The notes under the pieces: model-generated
The model's database searches: none
Told to the model about the DNA's origin: nothing
What the model saw: the letters and a program-made list of their open reading frames with translations, nothing else
Assembly: GCF_964204645.1 (NCBI RefSeq)
Contig: NC_134027.1
Location: forward strand, 9,412,485-9,476,484
From: Tubulanus polymorphus
Taxonomy: Eukaryota; Nemertea; Palaeonemertea; Tubulaniformes; Tubulanidae
Direction of reading: 5' to 3'
Length of the DNA stretch: 64,000 bases
Position numbers and translations under genes: made by a program
Shown here: one piece after another, positions 1 through 12,876 of the stretch
How the letters are laid out: each line of letters starts with the position of its first letter
Position numbering within the stretch: position 1 is the first letter of the stretch

Positions 1-691
1 GAAAATAGGAATGTTTCCATTTATCAATTTGCATTTCAATTTTCAGTTTGAATCTTTTATCATTTGGAACCTCCTTATGCTAAAAGGGCCTAGTATCTTC
101 CCAAAAATGCCCTAATTTTGTCATCCTTGGATGAGTTTTAAAAGCCAGATTTTCCAGCATTTTTAGCACTGGAAATTAATTAAGGAGGTTGATATTTTGC
201 CAATATGGCATTATTCTTGTAAAACTATTTATGCCTATAGTTCATTCAGATTGGTAACTGGCATACTCAACCAGTTGTGCTAGGCCTATGATAGGCCTAG
301 CACATACTCGGTTGCTCGGGACCTAGATAGAAAATCCAATAAATGAAGAATTAAGATTTGGACCTACCACCTACTGACCAGTTTACAACACTACCATCAG
401 TTCTAGCTGCTAGAACTAATAGGTAAGCCTATATACTGCAACCTAACCCTTATCTTAAACCTTAACCAAACCTTAACTCTAATCCTAAAATCTTACTTGA
501 CCCTTTTTCTAACCTTAATTGTAACGAATCAGAACTTTTTTATGTAAGAGCAAAATATTGTCTACTACAAAAATACTAATACTACGAAAAGCAAAATACA
601 CTGTATTTATTTCCATCGATGGTTTAACTTTCTGAAAATGGTTCCCTCAACAATACTTGAAAGGGCTGTAAACAGGGCTGAGATAAGCTAC
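1..691 (-). other. Start of syntrophin intron 1
   Basis: AT-rich non-coding sequence following the syntrophin donor site. It contains a 29-bp perfect palindrome at 276-304 built on TAGGCCTA and a degenerate run of CCTAA/CCTTAA-like words at about 440-520. No coding exon was recognised. Confidence 0.6.
276..304. repeat. Perfect palindrome around TAGGCCTA
   Basis: Fourteen-base arms (TGTGCTAGGCCTAT and its complement) separated by one base. It lies inside the presumed syntrophin intron. Confidence 0.8.
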
Positions 692-1265
692 CTTCCAGAT
701 CGACGACTTTGCCCGCACGTTTCAGAGCGCGGACAGCTTCATCGTGCGTCGCGTCTCGCAAATCTTCCGCATTCACCGACAGAATGGCGTCGCCAACGTA
801 TAACTTCTCCGTCTTATCGGCGGCCATTCCCTTGAAAATCTTACTGATCAAAATCGGCATTTTGTTTTCACGTCCGCCTTTGATGCTTATTCCGAGACCG
901 TTTTGCTCTTCTTTGATGACGCGTACATGGCGACGCTGTCCAGCTATGCTGTCCGGTAGATCGTTGGTACCCGCCGCAGCTGTGCCTCCCGTCGGCCCAG
1001 AAGCGTTAGAAGAGTTATTTGTAGTCGATACGGGGGATGAGGAATTAGCATCTTGATGATGATGGTTGATTCCGTTGGCGTTATTGTGATGGTTATAGAT
1101 CTCGTCACGGCCGTGCGATGAACCATTCGACCACGATCCGTTGATATCGGGATGCTCGTCCAAACTGAGCGTCAGGCAGTCTTCGTTCAGCGTAACGTAC
1201 ACCCTGCACCACTGCTGGCGCACGAAAACCTCCAGCATCCCAGAACGAGCAACTCCCGACGCCAT
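692..1265 (-). CDS. SNTB: Beta-type syntrophin, first coding exon (partial gene)
   Basis: Syntrophins are cytoplasmic adaptors of the dystrophin complex that tether channels and signalling proteins through a PDZ domain. Translation from the ATG at 1265 gives a start of the split PH domain ([19 protein letters not shown]), then a Ser/Asn/His-rich insert of about 75 residues, then most of a PDZ domain with the carboxylate loop GLGISIKGG and the family run [18 protein letters not shown], ending [10 protein letters not shown]. The exon stops at a donor (GGAAG|GTAGCT, GT at 691-690), matching the place where vertebrate beta-syntrophins continue into the second half of PH1. The upstream in-frame methionine at 1355 lies in sequence unlike any syntrophin, so I start at 1265. 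Remaining exons (rest of PH1, PH2, SU domain) would lie below position 1, outside the window. Beta-1 and beta-2 cannot be separated from this exon. Confidence 0.9.
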
Positions 1266-3092
1266 CTTGTCATCGTACTGTGTCCGTTTCGTAGTCCGTA
1301 GACACTTCGGCAAGGTTGGGTTCGAATCCATTCCATTTATTGGTTCGAACCCCATAAAATATATTATTATTCATCGAGCTCGTGGGTTCGAATCATTTAT
1401 TTCTTAAGGGATTATGGAGATTCATCAATGCCTATTTATCAATTTTTGGGTATTCATAATTAGGAACAGAAAATAATTTTCTGACTGCAAATCTAACTTT
1501 TGACGTTTAGTAGATGATTTTCCCACAGGACTCAGCGTCCGAAATAAGAGCAACAATGTATAGATGATACACAAAAAAAGAAAGTTGTTCATACAAGAGT
1601 GAATATCTTTATTTTCTTACCGTAATTCTTATATTTGTCTAAGCCTACGTGACAATTTTCAAGCCCAAAGACTGAAAATTATGAAGATACAAATGTAAAT
1701 AAGCTTAAATAAGCAAAGCATCTGACAATTTCTAACTATAAGATCTGGGGATTATAAAGCTTTAGTTCCTAGAATGAACAATAATTGAAAACAAATACAT
1801 TTATACGTTTATAATTCACAACAATGTTGGCCTTCTTGGAAAAATAAAAATATCACTTTACAGACCCAAGTAGCCAAAGAACTTATCACAGAAAATGCTC
1901 AATCAATAAAAACTGATATTGTTCAAAGATTGTCTCCAACAATAAACAAAAATAATAAATGATCCAATGTTGTTTTACGGAGCAAATCAATAGCATTGGA
2001 ACTGAAGTAGTGACTGCAGTGGTGAAAGCCTCGGCAATAATCCACCGACAATTGACAATTTTTTTCTTTCTATACTCTTTAAATTCACCGCAGCAATAAT
2101 AAGAACCTGTAAAAATTGGCAGTGGCAATCAAAAATTGCTTCCAACCTGCCTGCAAATCACATAAAAATTGTGACTCCAGCGAAATAGAACATTGGAATA
2201 TTGTATCAGATGAAGCCATGTTCAGCAAAAAAGGCAAATGGTACTACCATGATCCATTAATGAATTGGAACTTTTGGGTCCAGATGTTCGTACACATCCA
2301 AATACAATAATACTACTGACAATACACGACGACTAATGGGAAAATACTAAATACCGATACATCTTATAACCTGTACATCATCTGTGCATAGATCATTTTC
2401 AATAGGGGGCCGTGTTATCCGACAGAACTAGCATTGTACACTGTTGTCAGATCCCCAGAAAAACATGCCATTCCTACGACTTTGAGTAGAGATAGTCAGA
2501 ATAAATACGAAGGAGTTAATTTAAAATTTCAACTAATGAATACCCAGAATGTAATCGGCTCTTTGGTCATGAATTCATCATGGGATTTAAACTATAACCT
2601 TATTTAATAATAGTCCCGCGATTTTGGTAAAAACCGAACTTTGCTTTTTCTTGGTATTCAGCAGATTTCCTAACCGTTGGAACATTTTTACATCGATCAT
2701 CATCTTACGAACATTCATAAAATACTGAATATACATACAGAATTGCGGTTATTTGTTACTCTACAAAATACATCATATCAAAACAAAGCCCTAGAGTATT
2801 TATACATTCTATGACTAAGTGAACATCTAAGTTTTTACATATATCATATCAGTGCACCATTGATAGGAATGATTCGGTCTGCTGTGATTGTTTGCATCAT
2901 GAAATGGAAAGCAGCAAAACTGCTACGTTTTATCTCTCTCTCTAAGTGATGGTTTTTGTAATAGATTACGAAAAACCATTAATACAAGATTTTGAATCGG
3001 TGAAGAGTTCAATGCATTCGTGAATGTTTATACAATTCATACGCTGTCCTCTCTGTCGATGGTGACGGCTACTTTCAATTCGCAGTCAACAG
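1266..3092. other. Spacer between syntrophin start and F-box gene 3' end
   Basis: Contains the syntrophin 5' flank/5'UTR (from 1266 upward) and, at its far end, the 3'UTR of the F-box/WD40 gene. Short open frames here (for example 2116-2310) match no known protein and lack usable splice structure. I see no further gene. Confidence 0.5.
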
Positions 3093-6000
3093 TTAACAGC
3101 AGGTAAAATCCCATAGTTTCACAGTTTTGTCATACGACCCGGATACGATAATACTGTCGTTGAATTGCAAACACGTCACGCCGTCTGTGTGATTACGCAA
3201 TGTCACCAGACGCTCTCCAGTCTCTAAATTCCACACCTGTCAATGAAAAGATCCGCTTTTAATCGAGGATGAGGTTGATATGTTCTTAATTTTCAATGAA
3301 TTAAGATGATTAAAATGATGCAATCCTGTGAAATGGACATTCGAAGCCAATGCCACGAAAATAATGAAAAATTCACCTTAATTGTTCTGTCATCGGAGGC
3401 ACTTACAACTCTCCACTTATCTGCTTGAAGGCACCTAAATGTTAATCAAAAGTACCGATATACAAAGCAAGTTGATCATAAAATGCATGTCCCAGCTTAA
3501 ATCAACAATATTTTCTTAATATCTTTTTAAACTGGGAATAACCTACAGCCCAGTAATCTTGTATGCATCGAGCATCTTTTGATTCAAATCAGGATTCTCA
3601 AAGACAAAGTTTACATCAGGATTTTCAGTTTTTTTTATGCCGTAAAAGCCATCATCATCGATATTGGCGTTTCAAAATAACAATGACAATCGTGAATTTT
3701 GGCGTTCATTTTGTAATAAGATATATTACATAACTCTTACCGGTAATTTATAGTCGATAAATTATATGATTATTTTTGAGAGGATGTGCACTACGCCATC
3801 AATATATCAGGGCTGGACTGGTTGGCGGTCAATTCAATCAAATTATCAATATTCAAATCCAACACAACTTTATTGACCCTTAATATTCATACTATTTTAT
3901 ATTATATCGTATTATTTTTTGTTATCGTGGACAATATCAAGCAATATATGTGTTATTATCTAGGCTTCATTAAACTTATAGGTTAGTTTTCTTGTTTTTA
4001 CACTTACCGGACTACACCAGTGTGACCTTCCGACGCTTTCCAGTCGATCGTATTCACGCAACAACCGGTGTTTATATCCCAAAATTTCAGGTTGCAATCG
4101 AGCGAACCGCTGATTATTCTCGTTTTGTCGAACTGCAAACAGGTCACCGCGTCCTGATGCGCTTGCAACGTCATTATGCAAAACCCGGTGAAATTCCACA
4201 GCTGAAATGATAAGCGTGTTTCACTATACGACGACCGCGAGACATTTTCAGACAAATCGCGAGAAATATTCGGCTTACTTTGATCGTACGATCAGATGAA
4301 CCGGAAATGATTTTGTCGTCATCAAATTGGACACACAAAACAGCTCCATCGTGACCCCTGTAAACAATCGACAAGACATTCAGATCTTAGGTGGAGAGTT
4401 CAAACAGTTGAAAATCCATAGAAGCAAAAACAGTACAAATCTCATTACCTAGAGTATATAGAATTATTCTAGCAAACGTTTTTGGGAGTTACATTTTCCC
4501 CTCTCCAGGCATAGCGCTACAAGATATGTACTGTTTTTGCTCCTGAGGATTTATTACAGATAATTTATAAACACATAGATAGTCATCTACAAACAAATTC
4601 TTCATAATTCCACTAGGAAAAACCAATCAAAAGTTACCTTAAAGTCATGCGGCAGTCACCAGTTCTCATATCCCAAACTTTCAACGTCTTATCATAGGAA
4701 CCACTAATAATTTTCTCATCGTCCACCTAAAGAAAATTATTGTGAATGCTTAAAACTAAAGGCACATTACAGACATAAGAAAGTCTTCTATCAGATTGAT
4801 TTTTTTAGGGATCTAAAAGGTACATACACTTAAGCAGGGACAAATTTACAAAGTTTCGAAATCAAATTAACGAGCTAAACATTCGAGTCTTAAGGAACCT
4901 ACTTGTAAACAACGGACTGTGTCAGTATGGCCGGTCATTGTCACTTTACAAGCAATGCTTGACCAGCTCTGTTGCATTGATAAATCCCAAACCTAAAGAG
5001 TAAATAAATTTAGTTACTTTTTACATCTTTCTATTATCAAGCTGTGGAGGGAAAATTATCATTATCATTACATGTACCTTTATAGTGCGGTCGGTGGATC
5101 CACTTACAAGCCGGTTACCATCTAAATGCAGACAACGCACCGTCCCAGAATGTCCAACTAGAGTTTGCACAGACCAGGGAGTATTTGTTCTTATGTTCCA
5201 AACCTAGAAAAAACATGTTGATACAACGATTTGAAAACCCACCAGCCAGACTTTAATGGCTTTAGCAGCAGTCAGAATGATGCTTAATGAACTGTAGATT
5301 CTAAATGTGAGAGAAGCTACTTTTTCCACTAGGTACTCCAAGAGGTACAACACAAAACAATTCTTTAGTAGTTAACGGTGCATATTTTCATAAATATATA
5401 ACTGAACAGAACTAACCTTGATCATTTTATCAGATGATCCACTGACAATTCTTGTATCATCAAACTGCACACATGATATACCTGCATAGACAATGTAAGA
5501 AATATTACAGCTTTATGATATGGAGCCAATTCAATAGTTGTAGGCATATGAATAAAACAAACCTTGCGTATGTCCTTCAAACGTGCGAACTTGACATCTT
5601 CCGTGCAGCCAATTATTGCGTAACCTGAACCGTTCCGCAAAGACTTGTTTCCACTAGAAAATAAAATAAAATACTAATAAATAAAAAGAAATAATAAAAA
5701 GAAAATAAAATACTTATTATTTGATAATGTATCCATGATAAAGAAAACGAGATAAATGAGTCTGAAAAGGTTTTTCTTAATTACCAGTAAATGATTTATT
5801 TTTGGCATTTCAACCAAAGCCCGATTATCATCTTCAGGAATACTAAGGTTACTAAAACATATACACAATCCAGGGGCCAGTTTCTCAAAGGTTGGTCAAA
5901 GATAACCAGCCAATAAATACCAGGGTAACAATGAACTTTTAATTGTCACTATGTCATTCAACCAGAAAATATGAAATATGTACACAATCCAGGGGCCAGT

Positions 6001-8319
6001 TTCTCAAAGGTTGGTTAAAGATAACCAGCCAATAGATACCATGGTAACAATGAACTTTTAATTGTCACTATGTCATTCAAACACTGGTTAACTTCTAACC
6101 AACATTTGAGCAACTGGCCCAAGAACAACAGGATGGACATGGCAGTGCGTTTCATCGATGGTTATGTATCCGTAATCCTCTTAAAATGAAATTAAGGCTT
6201 ACATGAATATTGCCGTCAGGGAGTAGATGATGGATGACTTGTTTCTGTTCACCCGCCGCCGACAGCCTCCATTTATACTGCGAACAGAATCTCTGCCATA
6301 ACGATGGATCATTCGCCAGCGTGTTCCAAACTCGACATACCGTAGATGCATAGCATAAGCTCACTGAAAACGATATGATATAAATCGGTTGATACAGATT
6401 CACAAATTATCACTTTGACCATGAATATAAATTCATTTTTTAAGGAAGAAGAGTAGGAGAATTGTTAAAGACTTTCATATGGATCTCATCAAGATGTCCA
6501 AATCTCTTAAGTCAATGAATTCGAAAAATATGTAGGCTAACCGTATATGGGTTTCCTCACTCACCAGGATCAAGGAATGATAGTATATACAAGGAAATAC
6601 TGGCAGGTAGCCAGGTGATCAGATCTTGACAGTTTTCAGGACAGCCCTGGTGCATCCGCGGTTCGATTTCTAATGACAGCAAATGAATTTGAGGCAGCTC
6701 ACATAAACCCTGTCAAAATTTAATTGGAAACATAAGCTTATTAGGGATTATGTTTGTTTTTTTATTAAAGTTATAAAAGAATGTATCCCAGGTTTGATTC
6801 AACAAAAATGAATTATAAAATGTAACCAGTTTATATCTTTTGAAAGTAAAATGTATTTACCATCATTTCCTTCAAGAAAATATTCCTTTGCTCATCGCTG
6901 AATTCAACAAACCATCTTTTCATCAGCTGTAAACAACACAGAACTCACATTTGATTTTCTAAACAGTAGACTTTGATTAACTAGGCCGGGGTCAGGGGAC
7001 ACTAGCCAGGACCGGCGGACCAATAATTTCCTAAATCAGTTCCACCCAAATTGGTAATTTTTAATATCCATTCAAATAGAAATTTACATTCATAGGCAGA
7101 ATTGTATGGTTCAAATGCCGAGAAAATGCATCTATGAGCATCTAATTTTTGAAATTTGTTTTTGAAAACTTCAATGATAATGAAAAAAGTCCTGATTTCA
7201 GTGACGACAATGGTAGCCAGTCACCTCACGTGAATTTTGATTAGGCCAGTTATTAGGCTGCAAATATGTCTAGGGTAGATATAAAGACAATCCAATAAAG
7301 TGTCTTCAAAACTTCTTCATTTTTTCGTCATCGTGGGTCGGATTTACTATTGAACTTACGTTCATTCGTTCTCTAACTTCAGAAGGCGCTGCTTCGTCTT
7401 GTTTCGTCGGGGAACCGCACAGATTTCGATTCACCGACTCCGACGACATACCGTCCGCTGATGGCGTGCCGATTTTACGCGTGCATAGATACGGTCTGCC
7501 GGCGACCTGTTGTTGGACGTTCTTAATCTGCGAACCGTAATGACTCGGCAAACTGCTAAACAGACTGTTCACGTTTTGCGACTCGTACAAATCGCGTAGA
7601 CTAGAAAAACTCGAGCGTTTTTTACACGCCCTCGACGTACCATCGGCGTCCACACTGACTATTGGTCGTTTTTTGCATAGATGACCGCCGGCCGGATAAA
7701 AGTTTCGAATGGGCGCTAGATTATCGCACTCTTCTTCGCCACCGTCGTCGTCGATCGCCGATTCGCGACAGTAGCAGATGACGTCGCGACGGAAATTTGC
7801 GTTACGGAAATCGCTCGGTCTCGAATCGTCGTCACGCGCCGCGTACTCGTCGTTCGTTCGTTTTTTCTGACGTTTACGGAAATAAATCTTCGACGTCGAT
7901 TTCGGATACAAGTTCGTCGCTTCCATTCTCTGAAATAGAGCGCGCGCGACGCTAGGTTTCAGGCAGTTTTGCTCGACGATTTCGCTGTTCGGGTAAGTGG
8001 CCGTACGACGAATGCCTAAATTCGTATCGCCGCTACTTTCCGTGTCGCTCGACGAGCTACTCTCTGTCCACGGAGGTCGCGCCATGAACTCGAAATCAAA
8101 CTCATCCGCCGGCAACGACGCAGCATTTTCATCGGGAATACCGGCCTGTTCGGAGAAGTTTTGATCTCGGTGGTTTTTTGACGATTTGCGAGTGAACCAT
8201 ATGACTTTCTGCCAGACCTTAGATTTCCGTTTGTCTCGTTTGCCGTTGTGAGAATTCGAAGCGATGATGTCTTCACATTCGACCGGGCTTATGGAAATTG
8301 GCGGCAGTTGCAAATCCAT
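3093..8319 (-). CDS. F-box/WD40-repeat protein (SCF ubiquitin ligase substrate receptor)
   Basis: Likely recruits substrates to an SCF (Skp1-Cul1-F-box) ubiquitin ligase. Coding exons, 5' to 3' on the minus strand: 7360-8319, 6861-6926, 6565-6709, 6203-6363, 5563-5653, 5417-5481, 5078-5203, 4903-4992, 4638-4726, 4279-4357, 4008-4201, 3377-3434, 3093-3236. They total 2268 bp, 755 aa, with all phases compatible. Exon 1 encodes a 320-residue basic, Ser-rich, low-complexity N-terminus. Exons 2-3 give a helical segment (WFVEFSDEQRN) leading into the F-box (LPASISLYILSFLDP, then VCRVWNTLANDPSLWQRF). Seven WD repeats follow, most with the VSGS-x-D-x-TIKVWD signature, ending KLWDFTCC and stop. Architecture and repeat spacing resemble FBXW7/Cdc4-type receptors, but the repeat sequences are not FBXW7 itself, so I give no symbol. 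The tail abuts the syntrophin 5' flank; the 5' end is divergent from Rap1. Confidence 0.9.
5863..6120. repeat. Tandemly duplicated MITE-like element (GGGCCAGTT family)
   Basis: Two copies of a unit offset by 119 bp inside the F-box gene intron between exons 5563-5653 and 6203-6363. The second copy (5993-6120) is full length: it begins GGGCCAGTTTCTCAAAGGTT and ends with the inverted counterpart (TTGAGCAACTGGCCC). The first copy lacks the right terminus. A diverged relative is at 41106-41255. Confidence 0.7.
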
Positions 8320-11300
8320 CTATCAACAGCAAGGCAGCGTCTTCGGTCTGAAAGTCAAAGATTAATGTTTAAATTTTGAATGATGATGCGGTGCCTAGCT
8401 TGGCCCTTACTACGTACTACTAATTGGGCTAGTGTACTGTAGTGTAGGGTCATCAGCTGGTCAATGCTATTCTAATACCTAAAGTCTATCTATTTTCGAT
8501 TGGCATCGATCTTTTCGGGATACTTCACTTAATTTAGCCAGTGTTCCCGAAGCGAAGGGTTGTTGAACCATACACTGCTGGTAATATGGACAATTAATGG
8601 TATTCTTCATAGGTCTATGTCAAAGAGGAAGTGGCAGGTAGACTCGGCTTAAACTAAGTCTGATTCATAATAAAATTAGGCCCTAAATCCGAGATGACTA
8701 AATCCTCAAATCAATCAATAAATTGATTTGTCTTTGAATTTATCGTGACATCCCATGTTTCGACGCTTTTTGAGTCCATAGAACTATTAATAACGTCCAT
8801 ACCACATATCTGGAACTGACTTTACTGCATTTACTGTAACTTCAGCAGCTTAAACGGTAGTTTAGGGACGCTTTTTCACGAGAAAGTTTCAATTTCCCAT
8901 ATAACTTGTTTGGAAGGAATTGTAGTTGCTATTCATTACAGACCACCAGCGCCAGAATTTTATGCGGCGCCGGGTGAAACGACGATGGGAACGCTTTTTT
9001 AAATTGGGTGGGAACCGGATCAGAAAATGTATTAACCTCATCAACAGTTCAAAGGAATCTCGTAGGAGACTGCAACAATGAAGCCGTTTAGGCTATCCGT
9101 TCATTTTTTTCATCATTTCCAGTTTTTGCCAGAACTTCATCGCAGGTTTTCCTGCTCCGTTCGTTTTAGTCATCATTTCGAAACCTAAGCTTCGATCAGA
9201 TAAGATCAAAGTAGTGTTAGGGCATATCCACGTCAGTTGCGAACAAGGAAGAGTGTATTTCTTCGAATTAGCGTCCAAAAGAGGCTCCGCAATTAAGATG
9301 AGAAGCGATTAAATTTTTGTCCGAAATTGAACTCGCGCTTCGTCGATCGCAGACCGGGAGGAAGTGCGATGTGGTAAAGAATTCTGGGAAGGGTATGGAG
9401 TTCACGAAGTGACGTCATTGGTGGGTAGAGGTTCATTCCTTAGCACGAGACGTCCGACTGACGTACGCGCACCTGTCTCACTTCTACCAAATCGCACCTA
9501 AATTAGCCATAAACGGTAACAGGCCAACCATAATTTTCAATCTATTTTGTTTTTATAGAATATATATCGAAGTTGACTGATGCCTACTTTTGATTAGTCA
9601 TTTTCATGTGTTTCCCTTCGAAAAGAATCAAAAATAGATACGCGAATTTGAGAAACGGAACATTACCGGGCTCTGCGACTCACCGTCGAGTCATTGCTTT
9701 CACAATTAATCCAGTCGAGCGATAAAGGGTTCTCCCATACACATCGAGATATTAAAACACACCCTTCCCTACACGAATAGGCCAGTTTAGTGGTCGGTAA
9801 GTCGCTAAAAATGTATTTGATAAATTGACGAATGATGTTTTTGGATCGAATTACACAGGCCTAGATAATAAGGTATCGAAACATGAAAAATTATTATACT
9901 TACGCTGTCTTATCTAGTCTGTCGCTGTACTCCTCAGTCTCAAGTCTCAGAATAGCTTTTTTTTAAGTAGATTCTAGGACTAGAAAGGTGGTTTTTGAGG
10001 AGGTTGCAGAGGTTATCGTTGTTTAAACTGTGAAACACATCTCTAAGACAAATGATAGCTACAAAAAAGGACATGTCACTGGTTTCTGTAAAGATATGTA
10101 GTTTTCACCCTAAATCTATTAGGAGACTATTTAACCTAATTAATTGTTGGTGGTAAGCTTTTCTAATTGGATGAGCTCCAGGCTTTCTAATAGGCCTACC
10201 ATATTGGGAAAACCTCTGGGACTAATTAGGAGTTATGCCCACAATGAATGAAATGATTCTTCTATCATAATGTGGTGATCTGTCGATGTGGTTTGTTTCC
10301 CGTTGTTGAAAGTATCCGACCGATGGTGAAGCTAAACCCGTCAGGTTATTGGCGATTTTCATCCGAGTACAGTCGATTTGTAGTGGTGGGTGACAATGTA
10401 GTAAGTGTTATTTTTACTTCCGTCAAAGTGGTTTGCTATATTCTATCGTACACACTTTGACATTTACCAGACATTTTCTCTCCATACCACAATTATTTGT
10501 CCGTCAGATTAACTGGGTTATAAATAACGACTGTATACTGTGAAGATTAATTATTGCCTAGTTCATTAGGATAAGATTCCATTTGTGTAAGGTGAACTTT
10601 TTATAGACAGTGAAAATTTTTCGGCACAGACTTCTTATCTGGCCCATGGGGTAAGAAAGATATTTCTACAAATTTGAGTTGAATGATTATCTAAGTTATT
10701 CTGATTTATGAGTCAATTTAAGTAGCCTGAGTGAATTACATACCTCTGAAATGTAAAATGACTCATGTCATTTTCTTTTCAATAAGATAGTTGGAAATCG
10801 CACAACCATGGATTTCTAAGTCACTGTTCATATTTCAAATTTGTGAAAGAGTGAGCCTGATCTAAACAGAGACTAGTCTGAATAGCATATGCTTCCCCAG
10901 GAATTTTCATGGGGGATTCGAATTAGCATCAATCTAGTATCTATGCGCAATGTCGGGTGTTTGGTGGGCCTCCCCAGAAAACTTTTTGAAAATTGGAGGC
11001 TTTAGAGACATTTTCCAGGCTCTAAATGAATCATTTAGAGTCTAAAGACTAGTCAAATTGGCAAGAAAAATCTTGAACATTGATTACATAACTAAAAAGT
11101 TAGCAATCTCGAAAAAGGGGTGTGTCTGCTACCCCCGCACCTCCCTTGGGGATGCCTATGAATATGGATATAAATCGATGATCACATATTTATTGGTCAG
11201 ACTTCAGTAATGGGCTCGTATTTTTATTGCCATTGATCTCGAATTACATTGGTTTCAGGAAGAAAATATACCTGAGCTAAAGCTGGTTTTTCAGCAACGT

Positions 11301-12876
11301 GACAGGTAGAACCTGCATGGGTGGATCGAGGGAAATTGGAAGGCTGGGGCCAAGAAGCCAATAAAAGGCTTTTCCTGGATAAAGCAGCCATATCATTGGC
11401 CACTAGCAGGGTCTTACCCTCGGTATTAAGATCTTTCTTAAGAAACAGTTCAAAGATGCAAATTCTGAGAGGATAACTGTGAAATTGGCAGGTTTTGTAT
11501 TGACGAAAAGGGCTACCTCTATGCAAAAGCAGGGGTCCGTACCCCAAGACCAGCCCCTAAATCTACCTCTGACCTGGGTTCGCTCAAAAGCTAGCTTATT
11601 ACGTTAAAATCATTATCGAAGTCATTCTCTAGGCTTTTCCGACTAAGAATGACTTTCTGTTTACGACTCTCAATTTCATCAGATTATTAATATTTCGTAT
11701 CATTGTCTCAGGTGTTTTGTCGTATGATTTATGACAACTGTTGATGATAAAATGATAATTTCACACTGAACGAGATAGTTCCTTATCGGTACAACGCGTG
11801 CAAATCGCTATATTTTCACCTTCGCAATCAACGACAACCTGTGCAATTAAGCCGCTTTAAAACGTTACCATGGTAACATGCAGTAAGCTTTCTGAGTAGG
11901 AGGATGAATCTCTATTATCAATGACTGTCAGCGTTTTGTTAAGAAAATATCTTTTGATTTCTCACATAGAGGGATAGTCCTATTATTAGGCTATCAACCA
12001 TTAGATAGTTTAGTCGGGATATTTTTTTAGTAGCCTACAGCTTTGAAGGTAAGGCATTATCAATTGTTTGAACCTTTTGTTCACTCAACTGGTAGGTTTC
12101 GTAATTAATGGTTATGCGAGTGCTATTTCCCGGAATTGAGACGAATGCGCATCAATGAAAATATTTTATTTATCGAATATTGCATTGTTTTTAACCTGTT
12201 CTAAAAATATAAAAAGTGATTGACATCGGACCAATGGACATACGGCACAAATAATTTAGAAAATTCCAACTTCCCTGTTTGTAGTTAGTCTGAATACAGT
12301 CATGATTTTCTGAGAAATGTCATACACAAACTGAATTACGGCACGTATGTATTACACAAATTGCATTATTGTTGACTAATTGACTTAATGTGCGATCAGT
12401 TTTCGTGGTCAGTTAGTGCCTCAACAGCTTCTCAAAGTTTCGTACCACCAATTCAGGCTCGAACAAAAACAAAATCTTTTTACTTTCTGACATATTTTCG
12501 TATCCTTAACTAGGACTTTGTTTAATTCAGACAATTTTTGTCGGTCAGAGTTTTTCCAAGTTAGGCGAGATTTACTATATTTAGTATCGGATTAGAAATT
12601 AGGTAGTTCATTATTCAAAGCTTGTCGGATTTCAACTCAGATGTTGGCTGGTATTACACTCAATCCTGGACTGAATTATTCCATTCGATATCTAATCCGT
12701 ATGATGTCAAAGTAAAACTTTGCAATATCTGTCTCAAATTTGTCAAAAAGTGAACAGATACCCAGCAAGCCGGTACTCGCTTTTCATGCGGTGTAAAAAT
12801 CATCAGATTTTTTTGTTGTCTTTGTAGGATTTTCCTTCTCAAGCCTAAACGCAAGTGAACAGTCAAAATTTCAAGA
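8320..12876. other. Intergenic region between divergent F-box and Rap1 genes
   Basis: A 4.5-kb AT-rich spacer that should hold the 5'UTRs and promoters of both genes. Open frames at 9093-9278 and 11224-11547 (minus) show no recognisable domain and no neighbouring compatible exons. Around 12380-12580 there is sequence resembling the right half of the TACAGTAAAC MITE family, with a degenerate GGCGAGATTTACTATA end. No RNA gene seen. Confidence 0.5.

Noticed and set aside
440-520. CCTAAC/CCTTAA-like run suggesting an interstitial telomere repeat
   Set aside because: Units are irregular and no run of exact TTAGGG complements exists; it looks like simple AC-rich sequence.
1326-1360. GGGTTCGAATCC and GGTTCGAACCCC as a tRNA or SINE B-box
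   Set aside because: No A-box or cloverleaf-capable sequence at the right spacing; it lies in the syntrophin 5' flank.
2116-2310. 64-codon open frame on the plus strand
   Set aside because: No recognisable domain, no adjacent compatible splice sites, and composition like the surrounding spacer.
11224-11547. 107-codon open frame on the minus strand
   Set aside because: No domain similarity I recognise and no supporting exons; length is within chance for this much sequence.
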